In this document: positions 7,086-14,455 of the stretch, piece by piece
Layout of the letters: each line of letters opens with the position of its first letter
How positions within the stretch are numbered: the first letter of the stretch is position 1
Source of the DNA: Burkholderia sp. E7m39
GTDB lineage: Bacteria; Pseudomonadota; Gammaproteobacteria; Burkholderiales; Burkholderiaceae
Direction: 5' to 3'
Length of the DNA stretch: 32,786 bases
Assembly (NCBI GenBank): GCA_001319865.1
Contig: BBSL01000460.1
Location: 1 to 32,786, forward strand
Notes under the pieces: generated by a model
Database searches by the model: none
The model's input: the letters and a program-made list of their open reading frames with translations, nothing else
What the model was told of the DNA's origin: nothing
Made by a program: the position numbers and the translations under genes

Positions 7086-8690
7086 ATGGCAGTCATCCGA
7101 ACCGACCGTCCTCTGAGCTGGCGCGAACTGGCCGCCGTTGCGGCGGGCGAAGCGCTCGTGCTGTCCGAAGCGGCGCGCGCGCGCATCGCGGCGGCGCGCA
7201 CGCTCGTCGAGCAGATCGTCGAGCGCGGCATTCGCGCGTATGGCGTGAATACGGGCGTGGGCGCGTTGTGCGACGTGATCGTGTCGCCGTCGGAGCAGCG
7301 CGCGCTGTCGCGCAACATTTTGATGAGCCATGCCGTGGGCGTCGGCGCGCCGCTCGGCGTCACCGAGACGCGCGCGATCATGGCCGCTGCCATCAACAAC
7401 TTTGCGCATGGCCACTCGGGCATCCGTCTCGACGTCGCGGATCAACTGGTCGCGTTGCTCGACGCGGGCTATATCCCCGAAGTACCCGCGTTCGGTTCCG
7501 TCGGCTATCTGAGCCATATGGCGCATATCGCGCTGGTGTGCATCGGCGAAGGCCATGTGCGTCACGGCGGCGAACGGATCAGCGGCCGCGCCGCGCTCGA
7601 GCAGATCGGGCGTGAGCCGCTCGTGCTCGAAGCGAAGGAAGGCTTGAGTCTCATCAACGGCACGCCATGCGTGACGGGGCTCGCGGCGCTGGCGCTCGCG
7701 CGCGCGGAACGTGTTCTCGACTGGACCGACGCCATCGCCGCGATGAGTTTCGAAAACCTGCGCGGACAGCTCGCTGCGTTCGACGCCGATTCGCTTGCGT
7801 TGCGCGTGTCGCCGGGATTGAACCTGGTCGGCGAGCGCATGCGCAATGCGCTCGCCGATAGCGGCATTCTCGCTTCCGTGGTCGGGCAGCGCACGCAAGA
7901 CCCGCTGTCGATGCGCACGATCCCGCACGTGCACGGCGCCGCGCGCGACGTGCTCGACGCGACGGCCGAAGTCGTGAATCGCGAGCTTGCATCGATCACC
8001 GACAACCCGATTGTCGCGGGCACGCCGGATGCGCCGCGTGTCTATTCGCAGGCGCATGCGGTGGGCGCGTCGATCGCGCTGGCAATGGACAGTCTTGCGA
8101 CGGCGATCGCGCAGGTGGCCGCGATGGCCGAGCGGCGTCTGGATCGCCTCGTGAATCCGCTTGTGAGCGGCTTGCCCGCGTTTCTCGCGCAGCCGGGCGG
8201 CACGTGCTCGGGCTTCATGATCGCGCAGTACACGGCGGCATCGCTGGTCGCGCAGAACAGGCGGCTCGCCGCGCCCGCGAGCCTGGATGGCGGCATCACG
8301 TCGGGCTTGCAGGAGGATCATCTGTGCCATGCGACGCCGGCTGCGCTGAAGGCGCTGGAGATCCTCGACAACACGGGCCGCATCGTCGCGATCGAATTGC
8401 TGGCGGCCGCTCAGGCCTACGATCTGCAGCCTGTCGATGCCGCGCGCGCGCCGCATACCGACGCGCTGTGGCGCCGCGTGCGCGCGGTCGTGCCGACGTA
8501 TCGCGACGACCGGCCGCTCGCCGACGACATGGCCGTTGCGTTCCGGATGATCGGCGAAGCCGCGCCGCCGCTGCCGCCCGCCGCCGGTCAGGTGCCTTCA
8601 CCGGCACCCGACGACCATGCGGGCTACGGCGCGCATGCCGCCAACGATTCGACGGCCGCCGCGCATCATGCGCCGCAATCGGCGGCCTGA
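7086..8690 (+). CDS. Aromatic amino-acid lyase family enzyme lacking the MIO triad (ergothionase-like candidate)
   Basis: This 534-residue protein has the histidine ammonia-lyase fold (PF00221). Seen: the catalytic tyrosine loop YGVNTGVGAL (Y52), AKEGLSLINGTP (N191), QDPLSMR (Q271, R277), ERRLDRLVNPLVSGLPAFL, SGFMIAQYTAASLVAQNR and the LQEDH motif (E410). In ordinary family members GSVG is followed by ASG-DLAPLAH, and the Ala-Ser-Gly cyclises to the MIO electrophile. Here GSVG (137-140) goes straight to YLSHMAH, so the triad is absent and not merely substituted. From memory, ergothionase is a MIO-independent member that removes trimethylamine from ergothioneine. The operon with an amino-acid-type importer fits import and cleavage of such a betaine. 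Normal histidine deamination is unlikely. Residues 491-534 form an Ala/Pro/His-rich tail beyond the family core. The ATG at 7086 is preceded by AAAGG, and the next stop upstream would give an implausible extension overlapping the ATPase gene. Confidence 0.82.
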   Translation: MAVIRTDRPLSWRELAAVAAGEALVLSEAARARIAAARTLVEQIVERGIRAYGVNTGVGALCDVIVSPSEQRALSRNILMSHAVGVGAPLGVTETRAIMAAAINNFAHGHSGIRLDVADQLVALLDAGYIPEVPAFGSVGYLSHMAHIALVCIGEGHVRHGGERISGRAALEQIGREPLVLEAKEGLSLINGTPCVTGLAALALARAERVLDWTDAIAAMSFENLRGQLAAFDADSLALRVSPGLNLVGERMRNALADSGILASVVGQRTQDPLSMRTIPHVHGAARDVLDATAEVVNRELASITDNPIVAGTPDAPRVYSQAHAVGASIALAMDSLATAIAQVAAMAERRLDRLVNPLVSGLPAFLAQPGGTCSGFMIAQYTAASLVAQNRRLAAPASLDGGITSGLQEDHLCHATPAALKALEILDNTGRIVAIELLAAAQAYDLQPVDAARAPHTDALWRRVRAVVPTYRDDRPLADDMAVAFRMIGEAAPPLPPAAGQVPSPAPDDHAGYGAHAANDSTAAAHHAPQSAA

Positions 8691-8727
8691 AGCACGCATG
8701 CGTTCAACCCACGAGGCCGACGTAGAC

Positions 8728-9483
8728 ATGACGATAAACGGGCAACTGGAGACAGCGGAAGAACCATGCGCCGGCGTGCGCGCGGCGCCGGGCAAGGCCA
8801 TGCCGGCGTACGAGCAGATCAAGCGCTACGTGATCGCGCGGATCGAAGAGGGTGTGTGGAAGCCGGGCGGGCTGATTCCATCGGAAGCGGAGCTGGTGAA
8901 AGAGTTCGGTGTCGCGCGCATGACGGTGTCGCGCGCGCTGCGCGAGCTGACCACGGAGCGCGTGCTGACGCGCGTGCAGGGCTCGGGTACGTATGTCGCG
9001 CCGCGACACTACGAATCGACGGTGCTCGAAATCCGCAATATCGCCGATGAGATCGCCGCGCGCGGTCATCGGCATACGGCGCGCGTGCTGACGCTCGATT
9101 CCAGCGACGATGCGCTCGCGCTCGATGCACTCGCGCTTTCCAAAGGGCCTGTGTTCCATTCGCGCATCGTGCACAACGAAGAGAGCGAGCCGATTCAATA
9201 CGAAGACCGCTACGTGAATCCGCGCGTGTTTCCCGACTACCTGAATCAGGACTTCACCGTCGAAACACCGAATCACTACATGGTGCGTCTCGCGCCGATC
9301 CAGCGCGCCGAGTTCCGCATCTACGCGCAAAAGCCGAATGCGCATGTGCGCCGCCATCTGATGATGGAGATCGGCGAGCCGTGTCTGATGCTATGGCGCA
9401 GGACGTGGGTCGGCGAGCAGGTCGCGACGTCGGTGCAGCTGTGGCATCCCGCTTCGCGCTTTCATCTGGCGGGCAACGTCTAG
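8728..9483 (+). CDS. GntR-family regulator, HutC subfamily (locus 1)
   Basis: This repressor-type regulator has an N-terminal winged helix (about residues 28-92: AYEQIKRYVIARI, PSEAELVKEFGVARMTVSRA, then the wing GSGTYVA) and a C-terminal UTRA effector-binding domain (about 110-245, with EDRYVNPRVFPDYL). HutC homologues usually sense the substrate or an intermediate of the pathway they control. The start is uncertain. ATG 8728 has GAGG about 11 bases upstream and gives 251 residues. ATG 8698, closer to the lyase stop, gives 261. The gene follows the lyase by less than 40 bases, so it is probably in the same operon and autoregulated. Likely operators are the TATACA dyad at 3685-3694 and perhaps the 22-bp repeats. 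Confidence 0.88.
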   Translation: MTINGQLETAEEPCAGVRAAPGKAMPAYEQIKRYVIARIEEGVWKPGGLIPSEAELVKEFGVARMTVSRALRELTTERVLTRVQGSGTYVAPRHYESTVLEIRNIADEIAARGHRHTARVLTLDSSDDALALDALALSKGPVFHSRIVHNEESEPIQYEDRYVNPRVFPDYLNQDFTVETPNHYMVRLAPIQRAEFRIYAQKPNAHVRRHLMMEIGEPCLMLWRRTWVGEQVATSVQLWHPASRFHLAGNV

Positions 9484-9531
9484 CGCTCGACTGTCACACC
9501 CAGGGGCGCGTGTCGGCGAGCCGAACGCTGA

Positions 9532-10110
9532 CTAGTTGCCCTCGCCGGGCGTGACGGAGATCGCCACACCTTCCGTGCGCACGACCTGGACCTGATCGCC
9601 CTTGTGAATGTTCCTGAGCTGCTCGGGGTCCACCAGCACGTCCATCTTGCCCTGCGGCCCTCGTATCGTGATGTGATTGCCCTGCGCATCAATCGCGACG
9701 ACATCGCCCACGACCGTCACTTCGCGGCTGATCGCGCCGCCGGGTCTCGCACCTGACGCGGCCGGCTGCAAGATCTGCCGCTCCTGGGAAGAGCGCACGC
9801 CCGCCGTTTTCGTGAGGCTCAGCGATCTTGCCTCGTGGTACTGGGTCGTGACCACATCGCCGATCTTGAGCTGATCGAAGTTGCGCACCTGCTCGCCGGC
9901 CTTGAGGTCCTGGATGCGTCCGCTCTTGTCCTTGAGCTTGACGCTGCGGGTAGCAGGATCGATCGCGACGACGGTCGCCACGATCGTCGCCGTGCCCGTC
10001 ACCGTGGTCTTGTCGGCGCCCCGATCGATTTCCACGGACGTTTGAGGCTGGGCGAATGCCGGGCAAGCCATCGTCGCGATGGCCGCCGCGAGGAAATACT
10101 GGATCTTCAT
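9532..10110 (-). CDS. Periplasmic protein of unknown function with internal duplication
   Basis: This 192-residue exported protein has a signal peptide (MKIQYFLAAAIATMACPAFA, residues 1-20). I do not recognise a named family. Two similar halves are visible. VVAIDPATRSVKLKDKSGR...VRNFDQLKIGDVV (about 47-86) matches VVAIDAQGNHITIRGPQGK...LRNIHKGDQVQVV (about 138-178). Each half looks like a small beta-barrel of the type seen in OB- or PRC-like domains, linked by a flexible Ala/Gly/Arg-rich segment. GGGAG lies 8 bases before the ATG. It starts 30 bases after the second GntR gene, so it may be transcribed with it, although no functional link is evident. Confidence 0.75.
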   Translation of the reverse strand: MKIQYFLAAAIATMACPAFAQPQTSVEIDRGADKTTVTGTATIVATVVAIDPATRSVKLKDKSGRIQDLKAGEQVRNFDQLKIGDVVTTQYHEARSLSLTKTAGVRSSQERQILQPAASGARPGGAISREVTVVGDVVAIDAQGNHITIRGPQGKMDVLVDPEQLRNIHKGDQVQVVRTEGVAISVTPGEGN

Positions 10111-10140
10111 TGCCGTGCTCCCTGGCCTTTCCGATTTCGA

Positions 10141-10980
10141 CTATCCCTGCCGCTGCGACGTATCGGGCGCGAACCTGCAGCCGAGCCGGTAGCGCGAGCC
10201 CGGATGCACGAAGCGCGCGAACGTCACCGCGACGCCGCTCGTCCACGTGCGGCGCATCAGCGTGAGGCAAGGCTCTTCAGGCGCGATCTGCAGCAAGTCG
10301 GCTTCGGCGCGGCTCGGCAGGGCCGCATCGACGACATGCTCGACATCGTGCGCGGGCACGACGCTGAACAAATACTCCGAAGGCCGTATCGTCGAGAAAT
10401 CCTGCTCGATGAAATCCGGCGCGATAGCGGGATTCACGTAACGGTCTTCGAGCTGGACGGGCAAGCCGTTCTCGCGATGCACGCAGATCACATGAAACAC
10501 CGACGCGCCCGGTGCCAGCCCCAGCGCATTCGATACGTTCACGGGCGCGACTTCACGCTGCGCAAGTAAAGTCTGATAGCTATATTCGTGCCCGCGCGAG
10601 CGGATCTCGTCGCCGATATGCGCGATCATCAGCAGCGTCGATTGCGGCTTGGTTTCGGCGACGAAGGTGCCGACGCCCGATACGCGCGTCAATAGCCCTT
10701 CATGCGTGAGTTCGCGCAACGCGCGGTTCACCGTCATCCGCGACACGCCGAGCGACGCGACGAGATCGAGTTCCGATGGAATGCGCTCGCCCGCGCGATG
10801 CTCGCCCGATTCGATTGCGTGGCGGATGTACTGCTTGACCTGTTCGTACCGCGCGGCCGGCTGCGCGGGAGAGGCCACCGTTGCAGCCGCCGTGATTGCG
10901 CGCACATCCGGCTGGCGAGGCCTGCGCGCTTTCGCGTGCGCTCGCGTGCGATGTTTGTCGCGGACGGCGGGGGCGGACAT
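10141..10980 (-). CDS. GntR-family regulator, HutC subfamily (locus 2)
   Basis: This is a 279-residue paralogue of the regulator at 8728-9483. The winged helix covers about residues 44-108 (RYEQVKQYIRHAIES, PSELDLVASLGVSRMTVNRA, wing GVGTFVAE). The UTRA domain follows with LEDRYVNPAIAPDFIEQDF. The first about 43 residues are Arg/Ala-rich and not part of the fold, and no strong ribosome site precedes the ATG at 10980. A later GTG (codon 26 or 36) could be the real start. The gene is 29 bases after the ATPase of importer 2 on the same strand, so it is the last or second-last gene of that operon. Likely targets are the TATATAC palindromes in the divergent region 14146-14455. Confidence 0.88.
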   Translation of the reverse strand: MSAPAVRDKHRTRAHAKARRPRQPDVRAITAAATVASPAQPAARYEQVKQYIRHAIESGEHRAGERIPSELDLVASLGVSRMTVNRALRELTHEGLLTRVSGVGTFVAETKPQSTLLMIAHIGDEIRSRGHEYSYQTLLAQREVAPVNVSNALGLAPGASVFHVICVHRENGLPVQLEDRYVNPAIAPDFIEQDFSTIRPSEYLFSVVPAHDVEHVVDAALPSRAEADLLQIAPEEPCLTLMRRTWTSGVAVTFARFVHPGSRYRLGCRFAPDTSQRQG

Positions 10981-11009
10981 CGGCGCGCTGCGTCAGTCGA
11001 GGCGGACGT

Positions 11010-11876
11010 TCATACCGGGTCCGCGCTGTCCGCGCCGCGCGACCAGAACGCGTTGCGGTCGAAGTAGTTTTGCAGGAACTGGCGCAGGCGCGGCTGGTTC
11101 GCGTCGTGAAAGACGTCGTGCGGCTTGCCTTGCACGGCGATGCGCCCCTGGTCGATGAACACGACCTTGTCCGCGACCTGCGCCGCGAAACCCATTTCAT
11201 GCGTGACGACGGCCATCGTCATGCCGTCGCGCGCAAGCTGCTTCATCACTTGCAGCACTTCGCCGACGAGTTCGGGATCAAGCGCGGAGGTGGGCTCGTC
11301 GAACAACATGATGTGCGGTTCCATCGCGAGCGCGCGCGCAATCGCGACGCGCTGCTGCTGACCGCCCGACAGCTTGGCCGGATACGCGTCGCCCTTGTGC
11401 GCGAGGCCGACGGTATCGAGCATGGCGTTGGCGCGTTTTTTTGCGTCGTCGCGCGACAGATGCCGCGCGCGCAGCAGCGCTTCCATCACGTTGCCGAGCG
11501 CCGTCATGTGCGGCCACAGGTTGAACTGCTGAAACACCATGCCGACATTGCGGCGCACGCGGTTGATCTCACTTTGCGACGCGCGCACGCGCTTGCCGTT
11601 GCGCTCCATGTAGCCGAGCAGTTCGCCTTCGATGCGCACGTCGCCGTGATCGTAGGTTTCGAGCGCCGCGAGGCAGCGCAGCAGCGTGCTCTTGCCCGAG
11701 CCCGACGGTCCGATGATGCAGACCACTTCGGAGCGGTGGATGTCGAGGTCGACGCCGCGCAGCACGTCGACGTCGCCGAAGCGCTTGCGCAGATCGCGCA
11801 CTTCGATCAGCGGCGACTGGCTGGACTGCGGCGAACCGAGAGTGGAGGAAGCGGGCATGTCGACGAGTGCATTCAT
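11010..11876 (-). CDS. ABC transporter ATP-binding protein, importer 2
   Basis: This 288-residue ATPase is of the polar amino-acid type. It shows Walker A GPSGSGKST (56-64), Q-loop GMVFQQFNLWPHM, signature LSGGQQQRVAIARALAM, Walker B IMLFDEPTSALDPE and the switch histidine in VVTHEMGFA. About 22 extra Ser/Pro-rich residues precede the ATPase domain, and a short tail ending ADSADPV follows it. The ribosome site at the ATG is weak (AAAGCTC), so the next ATG (M7) is possible. Transcription runs from the binding-protein gene through the permeases to this gene and then the GntR gene. Confidence 0.94.
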   Translation of the reverse strand: MNALVDMPASSTLGSPQSSQSPLIEVRDLRKRFGDVDVLRGVDLDIHRSEVVCIIGPSGSGKSTLLRCLAALETYDHGDVRIEGELLGYMERNGKRVRASQSEINRVRRNVGMVFQQFNLWPHMTALGNVMEALLRARHLSRDDAKKRANAMLDTVGLAHKGDAYPAKLSGGQQQRVAIARALAMEPHIMLFDEPTSALDPELVGEVLQVMKQLARDGMTMAVVTHEMGFAAQVADKVVFIDQGRIAVQGKPHDVFHDANQPRLRQFLQNYFDRNAFWSRGADSADPV

Positions 11877-11901
11877 GATGAGCTTTGAGTGGCGTTCGGT
11901 C

Positions 11902-12564
11902 TTAGGCCATGAAACGGGCGATGCGCGTTTCCGCCCACATGCCCGCGCGCGACGTGAGTTCGACGAGCGCGAGATAACACACGCACAACACGAGCAGCGT
12001 TTCGACGAACGCGAAGGTTGCCGAACCGATGCCCGTCAGCACGAACGTCAGTTCGGGCACCGTGACGATCGACAGCACGGCTGTTTCCTTGCTGAGCACG
12101 ATGATCAGGTTCGTCAGCGCGGGCACGATCAGCACCAGCATCTGCGGCACCTGGATGCGCAGCACCGCTTGCCAGCGCGTGAGGCCGAGACATGAGGCGG
12201 CTTCGAGATGGCCGCGCGGGATCGATTGAAAGCCGGAGCGGAAAGCTTCGGCGAAATAGGCGCTGCCGTACAGGCCGAGACCGAGCACGCCCGCCGTCAA
12301 CGGTTCGAGCGTCAGTCCGATGGACGGGCCGCCATAGTAGAGCAGGAACAACTGCACGAGAAACGGCGTGCCGCGAAAGAGCTCGATATACACGCGCAGA
12401 ATGCCGCGTATCCACTTGCCGCAAAAGAGCTGCAGCACCGCGATCAGAAAGCCGATCAGCAAGCCGATCGCGACGCCCGCGACCCAGGTGCCGAGCGTTG
12501 TCGCGAGACCTGCGGCGATCGGCTGCAGATTGTGTGTGATGACGGTGGGATCGAACTGCTGCAT
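11902..12564 (-). CDS. ABC transporter permease, importer 2 (second membrane subunit)
   Basis: This 220-residue inner-membrane permease is of the HisM/GlnP type. I chose the ATG at 12564 (MQQFDPTVITHN) because TTGAGGG lies just upstream, and because it then starts 10 bases after the preceding permease ends. A longer version to 12612 would overlap that gene. Motifs are IELFRGTPFLVQLFLLYYGG and the EAA loop IPRGHLEAASCLGLTRWQAV followed by QVPQMLVLIVPALTNLIIVL. It pairs with the permease at 12575-13225. Confidence 0.91.
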   Translation of the reverse strand: MQQFDPTVITHNLQPIAAGLATTLGTWVAGVAIGLLIGFLIAVLQLFCGKWIRGILRVYIELFRGTPFLVQLFLLYYGGPSIGLTLEPLTAGVLGLGLYGSAYFAEAFRSGFQSIPRGHLEAASCLGLTRWQAVLRIQVPQMLVLIVPALTNLIIVLSKETAVLSIVTVPELTFVLTGIGSATFAFVETLLVLCVCYLALVELTSRAGMWAETRIARFMA

Positions 12565-12574
12565 CGCTCGGCCC

Positions 12575-13225
12575 TCAAGTGTGTTGCAAACGATGCTCGG
12601 CGGCGTGTGCAACGAGCGCGAGCGCGCCGCAGATCACGAAGTAGATCAGGCCCGCCGCCAGATACGCTTCGAGCGGCCGGTACGTGCTGGCCGCGATGTT
12701 CTGCGCGGTGCGCGTGAGTTCGGCCACGCCCACCACGGAGATCAGCGACGATGCCTTGATCAGCAGCACCATTTCGTTGACGAGCGACGGCAGCGTCATC
12801 CTGAACGCCTGCGGCACCTGGATGCGCCGAAGCATGTCGAGCGGCGACAGGCCGAGCATGCGGGCCGCTTCCATCTGGCCCGGCGGAATGTTCAGAAAGC
12901 CGCCGCGCAATATTTCCGCGATATACGATGCGGAGCACAGCGACACCGCGCTGATCGCGGCCACGACGGGCGACACGTTGATGCCGACGAACGGCAGCAG
13001 GTAATAGACGAGCAGCAGTTGCACGAGCATCGGCACGCCGCGAAAGAAGAACACGTATGCGCCGCCGAGGCGTTGCGCGAGCGCGTTGGGCGCCAGCCGC
13101 GCCGAGCACACGGCAATGCCGACGAAGAAGCCGATCACGAGACCCGTCAGCGAAATGCCGATGGTCGCGAGGGCCGCGTGCAGCAGCAGCGGAAGACCTT
13201 GAGCGAAAACGTGGATGCTGAACAT
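12575..13225 (-). CDS. ABC transporter permease, importer 2 (first membrane subunit)
   Basis: This is a 216-residue permease with hydrophobic helices beginning at LLLHAALATIGISLTGLVIG. Conserved segments are YVFFFRGVPMLVQLLLVYYL and the EAA loop IPPGQMEAARMLGLSPLDML with QVPQAFRMTLPSLVNEMVLL. It lies between the binding-protein gene and the second permease on the minus strand, 80 bases from the former and 10 from the latter. The ribosome site is weak (CGGG). It should form the heterodimeric channel of importer 2 with the neighbouring subunit. Confidence 0.91.
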   Translation of the reverse strand: MFSIHVFAQGLPLLLHAALATIGISLTGLVIGFFVGIAVCSARLAPNALAQRLGGAYVFFFRGVPMLVQLLLVYYLLPFVGINVSPVVAAISAVSLCSASYIAEILRGGFLNIPPGQMEAARMLGLSPLDMLRRIQVPQAFRMTLPSLVNEMVLLIKASSLISVVGVAELTRTAQNIAASTYRPLEAYLAAGLIYFVICGALALVAHAAEHRLQHT

Positions 13226-13305
13226 GGCCCGATATGCGCAAGAGAGGACATGTGAGCGGCGCGCTGCCTGGGCAACGAGGCATGCGCGCCGCGCGGATCA
13301 CGGCA

Positions 13306-14145
13306 TCAGTAGTTGGGCGTCGGCATCGTGGTGGGCGCGTCCATCGCGACACCGAACCACTTCTTCTGCAGCGCCGCGAGGCGGCCGTCGTTGTGCATCT
13401 TGACGAGGGCGGCGTTGAACGCATCGGCGAGCGGCTTGCTGTCCGCGTCCTTGCGCAAGCAGTACGCGAAGTACACCTTCGCGCCGAATGGCGGCGTGAC
13501 GACGGCGAACGTTTCGGGGCGCTGCTTCGCGACGTACGCGATGTTGGTCATCGAGTTCGCGACGGCGGCAATGCGGCCCGCGGCGAGATCGGCGTACGCC
13601 TGGTTGTTGTCGACGTATTCGCGCACTTCGGGTTGCTTGGGCAGCGTCGCGATATAGGCCTTCAGCTGATCGAGCTGCGCCGAGCCTTTGCCCGCGCCCA
13701 CCGTCTTGCCGACGATATCCGACGACTGTTTGATGGATGTATCGTTGGCGCGCTTGAGCAGCGCATCGGTTGCATCGGCGACGGGCAACGTGTACGTATA
13801 GCGTTCCATGCGCGCCTTTGTCACGGTGAGCGGTCCGCCCACCATGTCGAACTTGCCGGCTTCGAGACCGGGCAGCACGCTCGGCCACGGAAGATCGATG
13901 AAGCGCACCTTCACGCCGAGTTCCTTGCCGACTTCAGCGAACAGGTCCTTGTTGAAGCCGGCCTGCTGACCGTTCTCGAGAAAGTCGAACGGCGCGAACT
14001 GCATCTCCGTGCCGACGACGAGTTCGCCCGCTTTCTTGACCTTCGCGAGTTGGTCTTCCGCGTGTGCGCTGACGCTTGCAAGCGCTGCGCTGGCGCACCA
14101 TGCGACGACCGCGAGACGACACTTCCAGCCTGCAAAGATACCCAT
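13306..14145 (-). CDS. Amino-acid-type ABC transporter, periplasmic solute-binding protein, importer 2
   Basis: This is a 279-residue family 3 binding protein. The signal peptide runs to ASVSAHA-EDQ (about residue 29). The mature lobe has VVGTEMQFAPFDFLENGQQ, GFNKDLFAEVGKELG, PWPSVLPGLEAGKFD and GPLTVTKARMERYT, where the arginine following LTVTKA is the expected carboxylate-binding residue. The hinge and second lobe include GKTVGAGKGSAQLDQLKAY. GGGAG lies 8 bases before the ATG. It is the first gene of the minus-strand operon and is divergent from the oxygenase gene. Ligand identity cannot be read from the sequence. An alpha-amino or 2-oxo/hydroxy acid that the divergent oxygenase and dehydrogenase can process would fit. 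Confidence 0.92.
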   Translation of the reverse strand: MGIFAGWKCRLAVVAWCASAALASVSAHAEDQLAKVKKAGELVVGTEMQFAPFDFLENGQQAGFNKDLFAEVGKELGVKVRFIDLPWPSVLPGLEAGKFDMVGGPLTVTKARMERYTYTLPVADATDALLKRANDTSIKQSSDIVGKTVGAGKGSAQLDQLKAYIATLPKQPEVREYVDNNQAYADLAAGRIAAVANSMTNIAYVAKQRPETFAVVTPPFGAKVYFAYCLRKDADSKPLADAFNAALVKMHNDGRLAALQKKWFGVAMDAPTTMPTPNY

Positions 14146-14207
14146 TGATATTCTCCCGTTGGCAAAGCGGTGTCGCGCATGAAGGCGGCGCGCCAGTTAT
14201 GCGAGGC

Positions 14208-14220
14208 AGTATATACCGCT
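14208..14220 (-). promoter_or_regulatory. Operator overlapping the -10 of the importer 2 operon
   Basis: The 11-mer GTATATACCGC (14209-14219) lies 64 bases before the binding-protein gene. On the minus strand it contains TATACT (14208-14213), a good -10, with a poor T-rich -35 region about 17 bases upstream. The same 11-mer is found in inverted orientation at 14329-14339, near the divergent gene. A HutC-type repressor bound here would close both promoters. Confidence 0.5.
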
Positions 14221-14311
14221 GGTTTTGCGCGAAAAAAATAATCACATGCTGTCAAACCCTAATGCCGGGCGCGTCTCTTCGGCAGAAGAATGCATGCGGG
14301 TACAGCGCAAC

Positions 14312-14340
14312 TTGCGATTGCGCTTTTGGCGGTATATACA
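14312..14340 (+). promoter_or_regulatory. Promoter with operator for oxygenase/dehydrogenase operon
   Basis: TTGCGA (14312-14317), 17 bases, then TATACA (14335-14340) is a good sigma-70 promoter about 115 bases before the oxygenase start. The -10 is inside GCGGTATATAC (14329-14339), the exact inverted copy of the element at 14209-14219. The overlap points to repression, probably by the GntR protein at 10141-10980. Confidence 0.55.
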
Positions 14341-14455
14341 ACGTGAAACGCTCGCGAACCGGCGCACGGCAGTCGCCACACTCAAGTCGCAACTCGAACG
14401 AGGTGCAACCGGTTCGGACCGTCCAGTCAAACTTCGTATGAAGAGGAGTCTCGCG

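Noticed and set aside
7086..8690. Annotation as ordinary histidine ammonia-lyase (hutH)
   Set aside because: The MIO-forming Ala-Ser-Gly is absent and no urocanase or other hut enzyme gene is nearby.
9528..9540. TGACTAG near 9530 resembling the core of the 22-bp iterons
   Set aside because: The match is short and coincides with the stop codon of the neighbouring gene.
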